Assembly (NCBI GenBank): GCA_900551265.1
Contig: URVL01000109.1
Location: 1-7,756 of the forward strand
From: an uncultured Eubacteriales bacterium
Lineage (GTDB): Bacteria > Bacillota > Clostridia > Oscillospirales > QAMX01
DNA length: 7,756 nucleotides
Direction of reading: 5' to 3'
Part shown: positions 1 through 5,503 of the stretch, piece by piece
How the letters are laid out: each line of letters begins with the position of its first letter
Position numbering within the stretch: position 1 is the stretch's first letter
The notes under the pieces: generated by a model
Databases searched by the model: none
Told to the model about the DNA's origin: nothing
The model's input: the letters and a program-made list of their open reading frames with translations, nothing else
Translations under genes and position numbers: made by a program

Positions 1-138
1 AACCTTGTCCAGAAAACCAAAACGCTTCATGGAACCGCCGCCGACAACAACAATGGCGCGCTTGCCCTTTAAGGTTTCCAGAACGTCGAGCGTTCCGCGT
101 CCATAATATATGTCTCTCGGAAGTGTAAATCTTGCCAT
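1..138 (-). CDS. Iron-containing alcohol dehydrogenase, N-terminal fragment
   Basis: This is the first 46 codons of a gene that runs off the left edge of the window. The start is MARFTLPRDIYYG and the fragment continues into the nucleotide-binding stretch KRAIVVVGGGSMKRFGF. That GGGS turn after a hydrophobic strand is typical of the NAD(P)-binding half of group III iron-dependent alcohol dehydrogenases (butanol dehydrogenase / YqhD-like), which interconvert aldehydes and alcohols with NAD(P)H in fermentation. The ATG at 136-138 is preceded on the minus strand by a full AGGAGG (147-152) with 8 nt spacing, so the start is secure. The metal-binding Asp/His residues lie outside the window, so cofactor, substrate and intactness cannot be judged. 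The gene is divergent from the response regulator gene and has its own promoter. Confidence 0.85.
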   Translation of the reverse strand, partial: MARFTLPRDIYYGRGTLDVLETLKGKRAIVVVGGGSMKRFGFLDKV

Positions 139-204
139 AACAAATGCCTCCTATTTATATTATTTATTTGGCTGCAACAAGAACTTTTCCTCTTGTTCGA
201 CTTT

Positions 205-233
205 ATTGTAGCACCGGTATCCGGCTTTGTGAA
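205..233 (-). promoter_or_regulatory. Promoter of the iron-containing alcohol dehydrogenase
   Basis: Read on the minus strand, the -35 is TTCACA (233-228) and the -10 is TACAAT (210-205) with a 17-bp spacer. The -10 is preceded by TGC, giving an extended -10. The spacer contains CCGG-tat-CCGG (214-224), a short inverted repeat that could be an operator or could be chance. Predicted transcription begins near 198, about 60 nt before the start codon. Confidence 0.7.
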
Positions 234-294
234 ATGTAAAAAAGGTATATAGATATATATTTATCGATATCTTGTTAGCGAATATTAAACATCA

Positions 295-337
295 CGTAAA
301 ATCCGTGTAACATTTTGATTTGTAAGATTTCCGTAAG
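295..337 (+). promoter_or_regulatory. Tandem (C/T)GTAA direct repeats, candidate response-regulator box
   Basis: Four half-sites are visible: CGTAAA (295), TGTAAC (306), TGTAAG (321) and CGTAAG (332). They form two pairs, each with an 11-bp period, and the pairs are offset by 26 bp with partial matching between them. Eleven-base direct repeats on one face of the helix are the usual target of OmpR/PhoB-family dimers. From memory, the WalR consensus is TGTWAH-N5-TGTWAH and VanR half-sites begin (C/T)GTA; both resemble these. The block ends 43 bp before the extended -10 of the regulator gene, a position suited to autoactivation. Binding itself is inferred. Confidence 0.5.
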
Positions 338-377
338 TTTTTCTTTATAAAAATATCCAGCGTGTCTTTGAGAAGTG

Positions 378-386
378 TGTTATACT
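378..386 (+). promoter_or_regulatory. Extended -10 promoter of the response regulator operon
   Basis: TGT followed by TATACT (381-386) forms an extended -10. No good -35 lies 16-18 bp upstream (CAGCGT at 358-363), which is the pattern of an activator-dependent promoter. Transcription would begin near 393, leaving a leader of roughly 45 nt. Confidence 0.55.
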
Positions 387-439
387 AAAAGAAAGCTATG
401 TATGTTCCGCATGTTATTTATCCACTTGTGAGGTTCTGT

Positions 440-1135
440 ATGTACCATATTCTAGTAGTCGACGACGAACAAGAGATAGCAGCTCTTTTGGAACTTTATT
501 TAAAAAATGAAGGTTACGGCGTGTATACGTGCGACAGCGCCCGAAGCGCTATGCAGTATATTCGGGAAAAGGAAATCGATTTGGCACTTTTAGACGTCAT
601 GCTGCCGGATGGCGACGGCTTTGCGCTCTGCCGGACAATACGCCAAACGTACAATTATCCGATTATCATGCTTACGGCAAAAGTGGAAGACATGGATAAA
701 ATTACAGGACTTTCTATTGGTGCGGACGATTATATTACAAAGCCTTTTAACACGCTGGAAGTGGTTGCACGCGTTAAAGCGCAGCTGCGGCGATACAAAC
801 GTTATAATGAAGCTACGCGTGAAGATGAAGAGATCTTTGACTACGGCGGATTGATTGTAAATCACGCAACGCATGAATGTACGCTCTACGGGGAGGCCAT
901 TCAATTGACACCGACGGAGTTTAATATTCTCTGGACGCTGGCGCAGAACCATGGGAAAGTGGTTTCTTCTGAGGAACTTTATGAACGCGTATGGGGTGAG
1001 CGCTACCTGGACGGAAATAACACCATCATGGTACACATCCGACGTCTGCGTGAAAAGCTTCATGAACCATTCCGAGATCCCAAGATTATTAAGACCGTAT
1101 GGGGAGTTGGCTATAAAATTGAAAAACACAAGTAA
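440..1135 (+). CDS. VanR-like OmpR-family response regulator
   Basis: The 231-residue protein is a full-length cytoplasmic DNA-binding response regulator. The receiver domain (about 1-115) shows the acidic pocket D8/D9, the phosphoacceptor D52 in LLDVMLPDGDG, T79 in MLTAK and K101 in ITKPF. The C-terminal winged helix (about 130-228) has TPTEFNIL, the recognition-helix region NNTIMVHIRRLREKL and the end VWGVGYKIEK. The stretch LELYLKNEGY and the block KITGLSIGADDYITKPF resemble VanR more than PhoP or WalR. I chose ATG 440 because GTGAGG (428-433) lies 6 nt upstream and the product then begins MYHILVVDDE, as in the family; the in-frame ATG at 398 lacks both. The 3' end overlaps the kinase gene in another frame, so the two are translationally coupled. 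No van resistance genes are in view, so the target set is unknown; a resistance role is not supported. Confidence 0.93.
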   Translation: MYHILVVDDEQEIAALLELYLKNEGYGVYTCDSARSAMQYIREKEIDLALLDVMLPDGDGFALCRTIRQTYNYPIIMLTAKVEDMDKITGLSIGADDYITKPFNTLEVVARVKAQLRRYKRYNEATREDEEIFDYGGLIVNHATHECTLYGEAIQLTPTEFNILWTLAQNHGKVVSSEELYERVWGERYLDGNNTIMVHIRRLREKLHEPFRDPKIIKTVWGVGYKIEKHK

Positions 1136-2222
1136 TCTGTCTTTGACACGTACCATTCTCCTGAGGATGGGATTTGCGCTGTTGCTTTATACAGCGGCCT
1201 GCATAGCTGGATATTATCTACTGGATAATTTGTTGGATGGATTTTCTCTGGAGTTCTTGCACGACTATCTGGATCCCCGTGCCTTTGCTTGGGTGAATAC
1301 GCATCGAACGACGACAACAGTATCAGTTTATTTTACTGGATTTGTCATCATCATGCTGGTAACGTTGCTGCGTGTTCTTTCTCATCTACATACCATATCG
1401 ACGGCGTTGGACACGGTGCTGGATGAGCACGCTCCGGTAGGCGTGTTTGCCAGCGACCTGGCTCCGATTGAGTTGAAGCTGCGCGACATCAAGCTTCAGG
1501 TTTCCAATGACCGCCTGCTTGCGCATGAAGCGGAACAGCGAAAAAACGACCTGGTTGTGTATCTTGCGCATGATTTGAAAACGCCGCTTTCTTCTGTAAT
1601 TGGCTATTTATCGCTTCTGGACGAATCTCCCGATTTGCCGGCGGAACAGCGTGCTCGCTTTACGGGGATTGCGCTTGACAAAGCGTACCGGTTGGAACAG
1701 CTTATTAATGAGTTTTTTGACATTACGCGATTTAATTTACAGTCTGTTGAATTGGAACGCAGTGTCATTGACTTATCGGTTATGTTAGCGCAGATGGTCG
1801 ATGAATTTTACCCTGTTTTTGCAGAAAACGCCCTCACTGTTGAGACGCAAATAGCGCCCGGTGTAAAAATAGTTGGCGACGCAGATAAATTGGCACGTGT
1901 TTTTGACAACCTTCTGCGAAACGCTGTTAACTATAGCTATCCGGATACGGCGGTCGTGGTATCACTATTGGATGGAGCTGATGCCTGCACAATCACTTTT
2001 ATCAACCATGGCGATGAAATCCCTGCTACGAAGCTGGAACGAATATTTGAGAAGTTTTTCCGGCTGGACGCTTCCCGCAGCACGCGTCGCGGAGGCGCCG
2101 GACTTGGACTTGCCATTGCGAAACAGATTATAGAACTGCACGGTGGGAAAATTACTGCTCACAGTACCGTAGACGCCACAGAATTTCGCGTAGAGCTTCC
2201 GAAGGTACACGCTAAAATGTAA
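1119..2222 (+). CDS. VanS-like sensor histidine kinase
   Basis: About 367 residues. It has a membrane segment at about 17-35, a short outside loop (about 36-66), a second membrane segment at about 68-87, a linker, and then the kinase. The HisKA motif is VVYLAHDLKTPLSSVIGYL with phosphoacceptor H151. The ATPase domain has the N-box DNLLRNAVNYS, an F-box-like IFEKFFRLD and the glycine box GGAGLGLAIAK. The run DKAYRLEQLINEFFDITRFN closely recalls VanS. The start is uncertain: TTG 1119 has GGGGAG (1101-1106) 12 nt upstream, while TTG 1107 would match the start used for VanS proteins (xIKLKN) but directly abuts that site. In either case the gene overlaps the regulator by 17 or 29 nt and uses a rare start, which suggests coupling and low kinase output. 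The small outside loop leaves little room for a separate sensor domain, so the signal may be sensed in or near the membrane. The cognate partner is almost certainly the overlapping regulator. Confidence 0.9.
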   Translation: MKNTSNLSLTRTILLRMGFALLLYTAACIAGYYLLDNLLDGFSLEFLHDYLDPRAFAWVNTHRTTTTVSVYFTGFVIIMLVTLLRVLSHLHTISTALDTVLDEHAPVGVFASDLAPIELKLRDIKLQVSNDRLLAHEAEQRKNDLVVYLAHDLKTPLSSVIGYLSLLDESPDLPAEQRARFTGIALDKAYRLEQLINEFFDITRFNLQSVELERSVIDLSVMLAQMVDEFYPVFAENALTVETQIAPGVKIVGDADKLARVFDNLLRNAVNYSYPDTAVVVSLLDGADACTITFINHGDEIPATKLERIFEKFFRLDASRSTRRGGAGLGLAIAKQIIELHGGKITAHSTVDATEFRVELPKVHAKM

Positions 2223-2274
2223 GAAGGGATTTAGAAAATTGTAAGTTCTCCCACAGAAAACCGTAAAGCAGGAC

Positions 2275-2320
2275 CCGCTTTCCCGTTGTATTATGAAATA
2301 CAGCAGGAAGGCGGTTTTTT
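2275..2320 (+). terminator. Intrinsic terminator of the two-component operon
   Basis: A 17-bp stem (2275-2291 with 2298-2314, one C-A mismatch and two G-T pairs) closes a 6-nt loop and is followed by TTTTTT (2315-2320). It starts about 50 nt after the kinase stop codon and separates the operon from the next gene. Confidence 0.92.
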
Positions 2321-2352
2321 GTGTAGATATCAATAAACAGCCTGCCGGGCCG

Positions 2353-2364
2353 GCCTATATAGGC
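2353..2364. repeat. Perfect 12-bp palindrome GCCTATATAGGC
   Basis: This perfect dyad sits in the 89-nt gap between the terminator and the CofE-like gene, 46 nt before its start codon, next to a second short palindrome GCCGGC (2350-2355). Its core TATATA could act as a -10, but no convincing -35 lies upstream. It is a plausible operator; its function is unknown. Confidence 0.35.
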
Positions 2365-2409
2365 GAAAGGATACCATCCATTGCGGGACGGAAAAGGGAG
2401 AAATGAAGT

Positions 2410-3261
2410 ATGTCTAAACAGATATCGTTGCGGCTTTCAGACCGTAGCTTGCTTCGGTTACATTCGATTAAAAGGAATCCCGGGCAGGAGTTTTTGTGCA
2501 CACAGAAAACGATGCGAGTCAAACGCTGTGTACAGAAACAGTGTACGAACGGGAAGGAATATACGGTGAATCCTGGAAAGCGGGCATTCATATCGGTTGG
2601 AGGATATGTATACCGCCGCGTGGCGATCCAAACGCATGTGTTGTCGCAGGAGGATAATTTGACAATGGTTGCCAAGCGGTATGCACAGCCGCTTTTGCAA
2701 CTTGGAGACGTCCTGTTTCTTTCGGAAAAAGCTGTTGCTTGCACCCAACATCGGGCAATTCCGCTTTCTGAGATTCATCCACGCCCGTTGGCTCGGTTGT
2801 TATGTAAATTTGTGAAAAAAACGCCGTATGGAATTGGACTTGGGATTCCGGAGACCATGGAGATGGCGCTGCGGGAATGTGGAACAGGACGTATTTTGTG
2901 TGCGGCACTTATATCCGCCCTTGGAAAACTGATAGGGCGTCACGGCTGGTTTTATCGCGTTGCAGGTACTCGTGCGTCCAGCATTGACGGCCCGTGCAGC
3001 TGCACAATCCCGCCTTATAATCAGTGCGTCGTTTTGGGCCCCGAAAACCCTGATGAAGTAGCGGGCTCACTCGCACGTGAACTTGGTTGCCAGGTGGCAA
3101 TCGTTGATATCAACGATTTGGGCGCTGCGATACTTGGCGTCTCGGACCCCTCCATGAACAAAGCGATGCTTTGTGAAATTTTAAGGGATAATCCCCTGGG
3201 CCAGGGAAGACAGTCGACGCCTATGGGAATCATTCGCCGCTGTCATGAAGAATTGCGATAA
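2410..3261 (+). CDS. CofE-like (coenzyme F420-0:L-glutamate ligase family) protein
   Basis: The 283-residue protein matches the F420_ligase fold. It has the opening IQTHVLSQEDNL at 73-84 and GDVLFLSEKAVACTQHRA at 99-116, corresponding to the GD..(V/S)SEK motif of CofE. These are followed by RPLARLLCKFVKKTPYGIGL, the block SIDGPCSCTIPPYNQ (191-205) and VDINDLGAAILGVSD (232-246). True CofE adds glutamates to F420-0 using GTP. Firmicutes often carry such proteins without known F420 synthesis, and no cofC, cofD or cofGH gene is near, so the substrate is unknown. The first 60 or so residues are very basic with cysteines at 30, 40 and 45, and I do not recognise them as part of the catalytic fold. 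ATG 2410 is supported by AGGGAG (2395-2400) 9 nt upstream; M35 (position 2512) has no such site. The gene appears to be a single transcription unit between the terminator at 2320 and the lysozyme promoter region. Confidence 0.78.
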   Translation: MSKQISLRLSDRSLLRLHSIKRNPGQEFLCTQKTMRVKRCVQKQCTNGKEYTVNPGKRAFISVGGYVYRRVAIQTHVLSQEDNLTMVAKRYAQPLLQLGDVLFLSEKAVACTQHRAIPLSEIHPRPLARLLCKFVKKTPYGIGLGIPETMEMALRECGTGRILCAALISALGKLIGRHGWFYRVAGTRASSIDGPCSCTIPPYNQCVVLGPENPDEVAGSLARELGCQVAIVDINDLGAAILGVSDPSMNKAMLCEILRDNPLGQGRQSTPMGIIRRCHEELR

Positions 3262-3340
3262 CTTTTTACCCGACGCTCTGTTTTTTAAGCATTAGAAAAA
3301 TAAGGATCCCTATAAAAATTTCGGAATCTGTCGAAAACGG

Positions 3341-3369
3341 TTGCATAAACATATAAAATACGGTAAAAT
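3341..3369 (+). promoter_or_regulatory. Candidate upstream promoter of the SLH-lysozyme gene
   Basis: TTGCAT (3341-3346), a 17-bp spacer and TAAAAT (3364-3369). Predicted transcription begins near 3376, giving a leader of about 120 nt. The -10 overlaps the GTAA direct repeat, so a bound regulator would block this promoter. Confidence 0.45.
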
Positions 3370-3400
3370 GAATGTAATACTTTTGTTACCTGTTGTTACA
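3362..3400 (+). promoter_or_regulatory. GTAA direct repeats upstream of the SLH-lysozyme gene
   Basis: GGTAAA (3362) and TGTAAT (3373) are 11 bp apart, nearly the same as the CGTAAA-N5-TGTAAC pair at 295-311 in front of the response regulator gene. Next to it, TTGTTAC occurs twice (3383 and 3393, 10-bp period); on the minus strand these read as TGTAAC and GGTAAC. The cluster lies 38-76 bp upstream of the extended -10 at 3438, comparable to the layout in front of the regulator operon. Proposed as a second binding region of the VanR-like regulator; this is inference. Confidence 0.4.
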
Positions 3401-3434
3401 ATTGGCAGAAGCGTTTTTTTAATCGTTCGATTTT

Positions 3435-3443
3435 TGCTATAAG
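3435..3443 (+). promoter_or_regulatory. Extended -10 promoter of the SLH-lysozyme gene
   Basis: TGC followed by TATAAG (3438-3443), with only a T-run in the -35 place (3414-3420). A perfect inverted repeat AATCG-TT-CGATT (3421-3432) lies in the spacer and may be an operator. Transcription would begin near 3450, giving a leader of about 45 nt. A weak -35 is consistent with activation from the upstream repeats. Confidence 0.45.
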
Positions 3444-3495
3444 TACAATTTCATTGCAGGTGACAAAATGGCTTTTATTTGCTGGGAGGGTATTT

Positions 3496-5076
3496 ATGGC
3501 AGTCAACAGGTTTCGTATTTATAGATTTGTCTCGCTTTTGCTTATTTGTTTTATGATCATTTCCTGGTCGTCCATGACAATGGCTTTTACCGATACGGAG
3601 GGACACTGGGCGGAAGAAGCCATTGACCGCTGGAGCGAGGACTATGAAATATTTCTGGGTTCTGATGGGCTTTTCCGCCCGAATGCAGACATTACGAGAG
3701 CGGAGATGGCAGTTTTGCTTGACCGTATGCTGGGCTATGTAGAGCTCTCCGACTTTTTGTTTTCAGATGTCTCCAGTGATGCGTGGTATGCGGAGTCTAT
3801 TTCAAAGCTCCACGCAGCCGGCGTAATGCTGGGCGACGGATTTTCGGCAAATCCCACCGCAAACATTACTCGGGAACAGGCCGTAACCATGCTGGCCCGG
3901 GCATTTTCCATTGATACGCATAACGGCTTTTCCAGCGCATTGGCCTATGAAGATTACGGCGAGATATCCGATTGGGCTATCGATGCGGTTGGAGCCATGA
4001 CGGCTGCCGGATACATTCAGGGAAATGAGGGTTACTTCTCTCCAAAAGAAAATCTGACGCGGGCGGAGGCAGTTACAATCTTTGACCATATGATCAGTGG
4101 TATTTTTTCGCAGGGCGGCGTCTATACAGAATATAAGAGCGGCAATGTCCTTGTAAACGCACAAACACCTGTTGTATTTCGTGATATGTCGATTGAAGGC
4201 GACCTTTATATCGCCTATCATGTAGAGGTGCCGGTGACATTAGATAATGTCACCATACACGGCGAAATTGTTAACTATAGTGGGATTGAACCGGTTCGTT
4301 TCGGCGGTTCACAGGAATCGGAGGAGGATATCACCGGCGACTATATTACATATGGATCCTACCAAGTTGAAATTCTGGAAGATGTGCCGCGCAACCCCTA
4401 TGACGACAATCTCTTCTTTACCGGAGAGGATGGCAGAACCTATTACGCGTCGGCTGATTATGAAGTTCTGACCGGAATCGACGTCTCCGCCTGGCAAGAG
4501 GATATCGACTGGCAGCTTGTTGCACAGCAGGATATCGACTATGTTATGCTGCGTGTCGGCTATCGGGGATATACAGAGGGGAATATTAGGCTGGACCCCT
4601 ATTTTTATCAAAATATTGAAGGCGCATTGGCGGCGGGCCTTGAGGTAGGCGTTTATTTTTTCTCACAGGCCGTTACGGTAGAGGAGGCGCTGGAGGAGGC
4701 CAGATTTGTTTTAGACTGCATTGCAGGGTATGATATCAGTTTCCCCGTCGTATTTGACTGGGAGCCGGTCTCAAGTGATTATGCGCGTACGAACGGCCTT
4801 TCAACACAGGTACTTTGCGATGCGGCAAATGCGTTTTGCTCAGAAATCGAAGCTGCGGGCTATACGCCGATGATTTATTTTAATCTTTTTGCAGGATATA
4901 TCAAATATGATCTTTCTCAGGTCATGGAATATGACTTCTGGCTAGCGCAGTATTCTGATACGCCGTCGTTTTATTACGATTTCCAGATGTGGCAGTATAC
5001 ATCAGACGGAATCGTTGCCGGGATTGAAGGTGGCGTGGATATGAATATCTGCTTTGTAAACTACGCAAGACGTTGA
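3496..5076 (+). CDS. Secreted SLH-domain GH25 lysozyme (N-acetylmuramidase)
   Basis: 526 residues, exported and wall-bound. The signal peptide is residues 1-30 (basic start MAVNRFRIYR, hydrophobic core, likely cut TMA|FTD). Three SLH repeats follow: about 31-80 (FTDTEGHWAEEAI, ITRAEMAVLLDR), 89-137 (FSDVSSDAWYAESI, ITREQAVTMLAR) and 151-205 (YEDYGEISDWAIDAV, LTRAEAVTIFDHM). SLH triplets dock on pyruvylated secondary wall polymers. A valine- and threonine-rich segment (about 212-275) of probable beta structure links to the GH25 domain (about 326-526). That domain shows TGIDVSAWQ with D329, VMLRVGYRG, VGVYFFSQA and VVFDWEP with D421 and E423, the expected acidic catalytic residues for cleaving the MurNAc-GlcNAc bond. 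It ends in GGVDMNICF as in the family. ATG 3496 has GGGAGGG (3484-3490) 5 nt upstream; an in-frame ATG at 3454 would spoil the signal peptide. It is complete, with likely roles in wall remodelling or growth. It may be a target of the nearby VanRS-like pair. Confidence 0.93.
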   Translation: MAVNRFRIYRFVSLLLICFMIISWSSMTMAFTDTEGHWAEEAIDRWSEDYEIFLGSDGLFRPNADITRAEMAVLLDRMLGYVELSDFLFSDVSSDAWYAESISKLHAAGVMLGDGFSANPTANITREQAVTMLARAFSIDTHNGFSSALAYEDYGEISDWAIDAVGAMTAAGYIQGNEGYFSPKENLTRAEAVTIFDHMISGIFSQGGVYTEYKSGNVLVNAQTPVVFRDMSIEGDLYIAYHVEVPVTLDNVTIHGEIVNYSGIEPVRFGGSQESEEDITGDYITYGSYQVEILEDVPRNPYDDNLFFTGEDGRTYYASADYEVLTGIDVSAWQEDIDWQLVAQQDIDYVMLRVGYRGYTEGNIRLDPYFYQNIEGALAAGLEVGVYFFSQAVTVEEALEEARFVLDCIAGYDISFPVVFDWEPVSSDYARTNGLSTQVLCDAANAFCSEIEAAGYTPMIYFNLFAGYIKYDLSQVMEYDFWLAQYSDTPSFYYDFQMWQYTSDGIVAGIEGGVDMNICFVNYARR

Positions 5077-5115
5077 ATTTTGAATATAATGCAGGCAAAA
5101 CGCGATGATCCGTGT

Positions 5116-5144
5116 TTGACTTTTTTACAGCGGCGTGATAGTAT
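5116..5144 (+). promoter_or_regulatory. Near-consensus promoter inside the intergenic region
   Basis: TTGACT (5116-5121), a 17-bp spacer, and TAGTAT (5139-5144) preceded by TGA, an extended -10. It lies about 40 nt after the lysozyme stop codon. Transcription would begin near 5151. Confidence 0.65.
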
Positions 5145-5149
5145 AAATG

Positions 5150-5267
5150 TTATGTTCTGCAGAAAAGATTGTAAAATCAGATAATTTGGCGAGTTGTTAT
5201 CACTAAGATAGTAATGGAGACATAGTCGGCATAACCTGCGGGACAAACCCGTAGGTTATGTTTTTTT
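5150..5267 (+). ncRNA. Candidate small RNA or attenuated leader
   Basis: A strong promoter is followed about 80 nt later by a perfect terminator, with no open reading frame of note in between, so a short transcript of about 115 nt is predicted. Possible small stems inside include GATT/AATC (5169-5180) and TATC/GATA (5199-5211). GTTATG at 5149-5154 repeats the 3' arm of the terminator and could pair with its 5' arm CATAAC (5230-5235), which would suit an antiterminator; a 6-nt match may be chance. I do not recognise a known riboswitch class. It may be a free-standing sRNA, or a leader controlling the membrane protein gene downstream. Confidence 0.4.
5230..5267 (+). terminator. Perfect intrinsic terminator
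   Basis: A 13-bp uninterrupted stem (5230-5242 with 5248-5260, one G-T pair), loop ACAAA, then TTTTTTT (5261-5267). It ends transcription from the internal promoter and from the lysozyme gene 150 nt upstream. Confidence 0.95.
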
Positions 5268-5414
5268 GTGTAAGAAACGACGCTCTATTAGAGAGGGATT
5301 GATTGGATGGACGGTATACCGCGACGAAAGCGAAAAATAAAAAATGATCGGGCAAGGGTTTTCTATTGCCGGAGCGGGATTGATTTCTCTGATAGCTTGA
5401 TGATAAGAATACGG

Positions 5415-5434
5415 TTTCGCCATCTGTGGCGAAA
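5415..5434. repeat. Perfect 8-bp hairpin TTTCGCCA / TGGCGAAA
   Basis: Inverted repeat with a 4-nt loop TCTG, followed by only a weak T run (ATTTTG at 5439-5444). It could be a weak terminator or an RNA stem in the leader of the downstream gene, or a binding dyad about 70 nt before the start codon. Confidence 0.5.
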
Positions 5435-5456
5435 TTCGATTTTGCGTTACCGGTGC

Positions 5457-5465
5457 TGACATAAT
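5457..5465 (+). promoter_or_regulatory. Possible extended -10 for the CNNM/CorC-family gene
   Basis: TGA followed by CATAAT (5460-5465). No good -35 is seen at the right distance. The site would start transcription near 5472, about 30 nt before ATG 5504. The downstream gene needs a promoter after the terminator at 5267, and this is the best one I can find. Confidence 0.3.
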
Positions 5466-5503
5466 CTCGAAATCAAAAAATATATGTGGAAAGGATTATG
5501 CTC

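Larger units (their letters stand above)
139..439. other. Divergent intergenic region between the dehydrogenase and regulator genes
   Basis: This stretch of about 300 nt has no coding sequence on either strand. It is AT-rich in the middle. On the left it holds the promoter and ribosome binding site of the minus-strand dehydrogenase. In the centre-right it holds the GTAA direct repeats, and at the right an extended -10 for the regulator gene. An in-frame upstream ATG at 398-400 would add 14 residues to the regulator, but it has no Shine-Dalgarno sequence and gives an N-terminus atypical of the family. Confidence 0.8.
5077..5503. other. Long intergenic region with candidate small RNA and hairpin
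   Basis: No gene is convincingly encoded in these 427 nt. The left half holds a promoter (5116-5144) and a terminator (5230-5267) bounding a candidate short transcript. The right half holds a perfect 8-bp hairpin (5415-5434), a weak extended -10 (5457-5465) for the next gene, and a possible 50-codon ORF at 5307-5459. That ORF starts MDGIPRRKRKIKND, is rich in arginine, and has GAGAGGG 9 nt before its ATG. It has no recognisable domain, so I do not annotate it as a gene. Confidence 0.7.

Noticed and set aside
272..291. Rex-like operator (TTGTTA ... TTAAACA) in front of the alcohol dehydrogenase
   Set aside because: Rex often controls such dehydrogenases, but the arms match the TTGTTAA-N4-TTAACAA form only if a gap of about 2 bp is allowed; the right arm is poor.
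1087..1100. 14-bp exact repeat TATTAAGACCGTAT shared with 7061-7074
   Set aside because: One copy is inside the response regulator coding sequence, where conserved residues explain it. A single 14-bp match in a window this size is not very unlikely by chance.
590..1156. Long minus-strand open frame opposite the response regulator gene
   Set aside because: It is the antisense of a clear regulator gene with full motifs; the translated product has no recognisable domain and no ribosome site was found.
2240..2267. TGTAAG and CGTAAA 22 bp apart just after the kinase stop, resembling the regulator half-sites
   Set aside because: The spacing is twice 11 bp, but the pair lies between a stop codon and a terminator with no promoter to act on; probably chance.
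3801..4221. 139-codon minus-strand frame within the SLH-lysozyme gene
   Set aside because: It is antisense to the SLH repeats, whose conserved residues account for the open frame.
5256..5462. 68-codon minus-strand frame in the long intergenic region
   Set aside because: It overlaps the terminator and a perfect hairpin, resembles no known protein, and has no supporting promoter or ribosome site.
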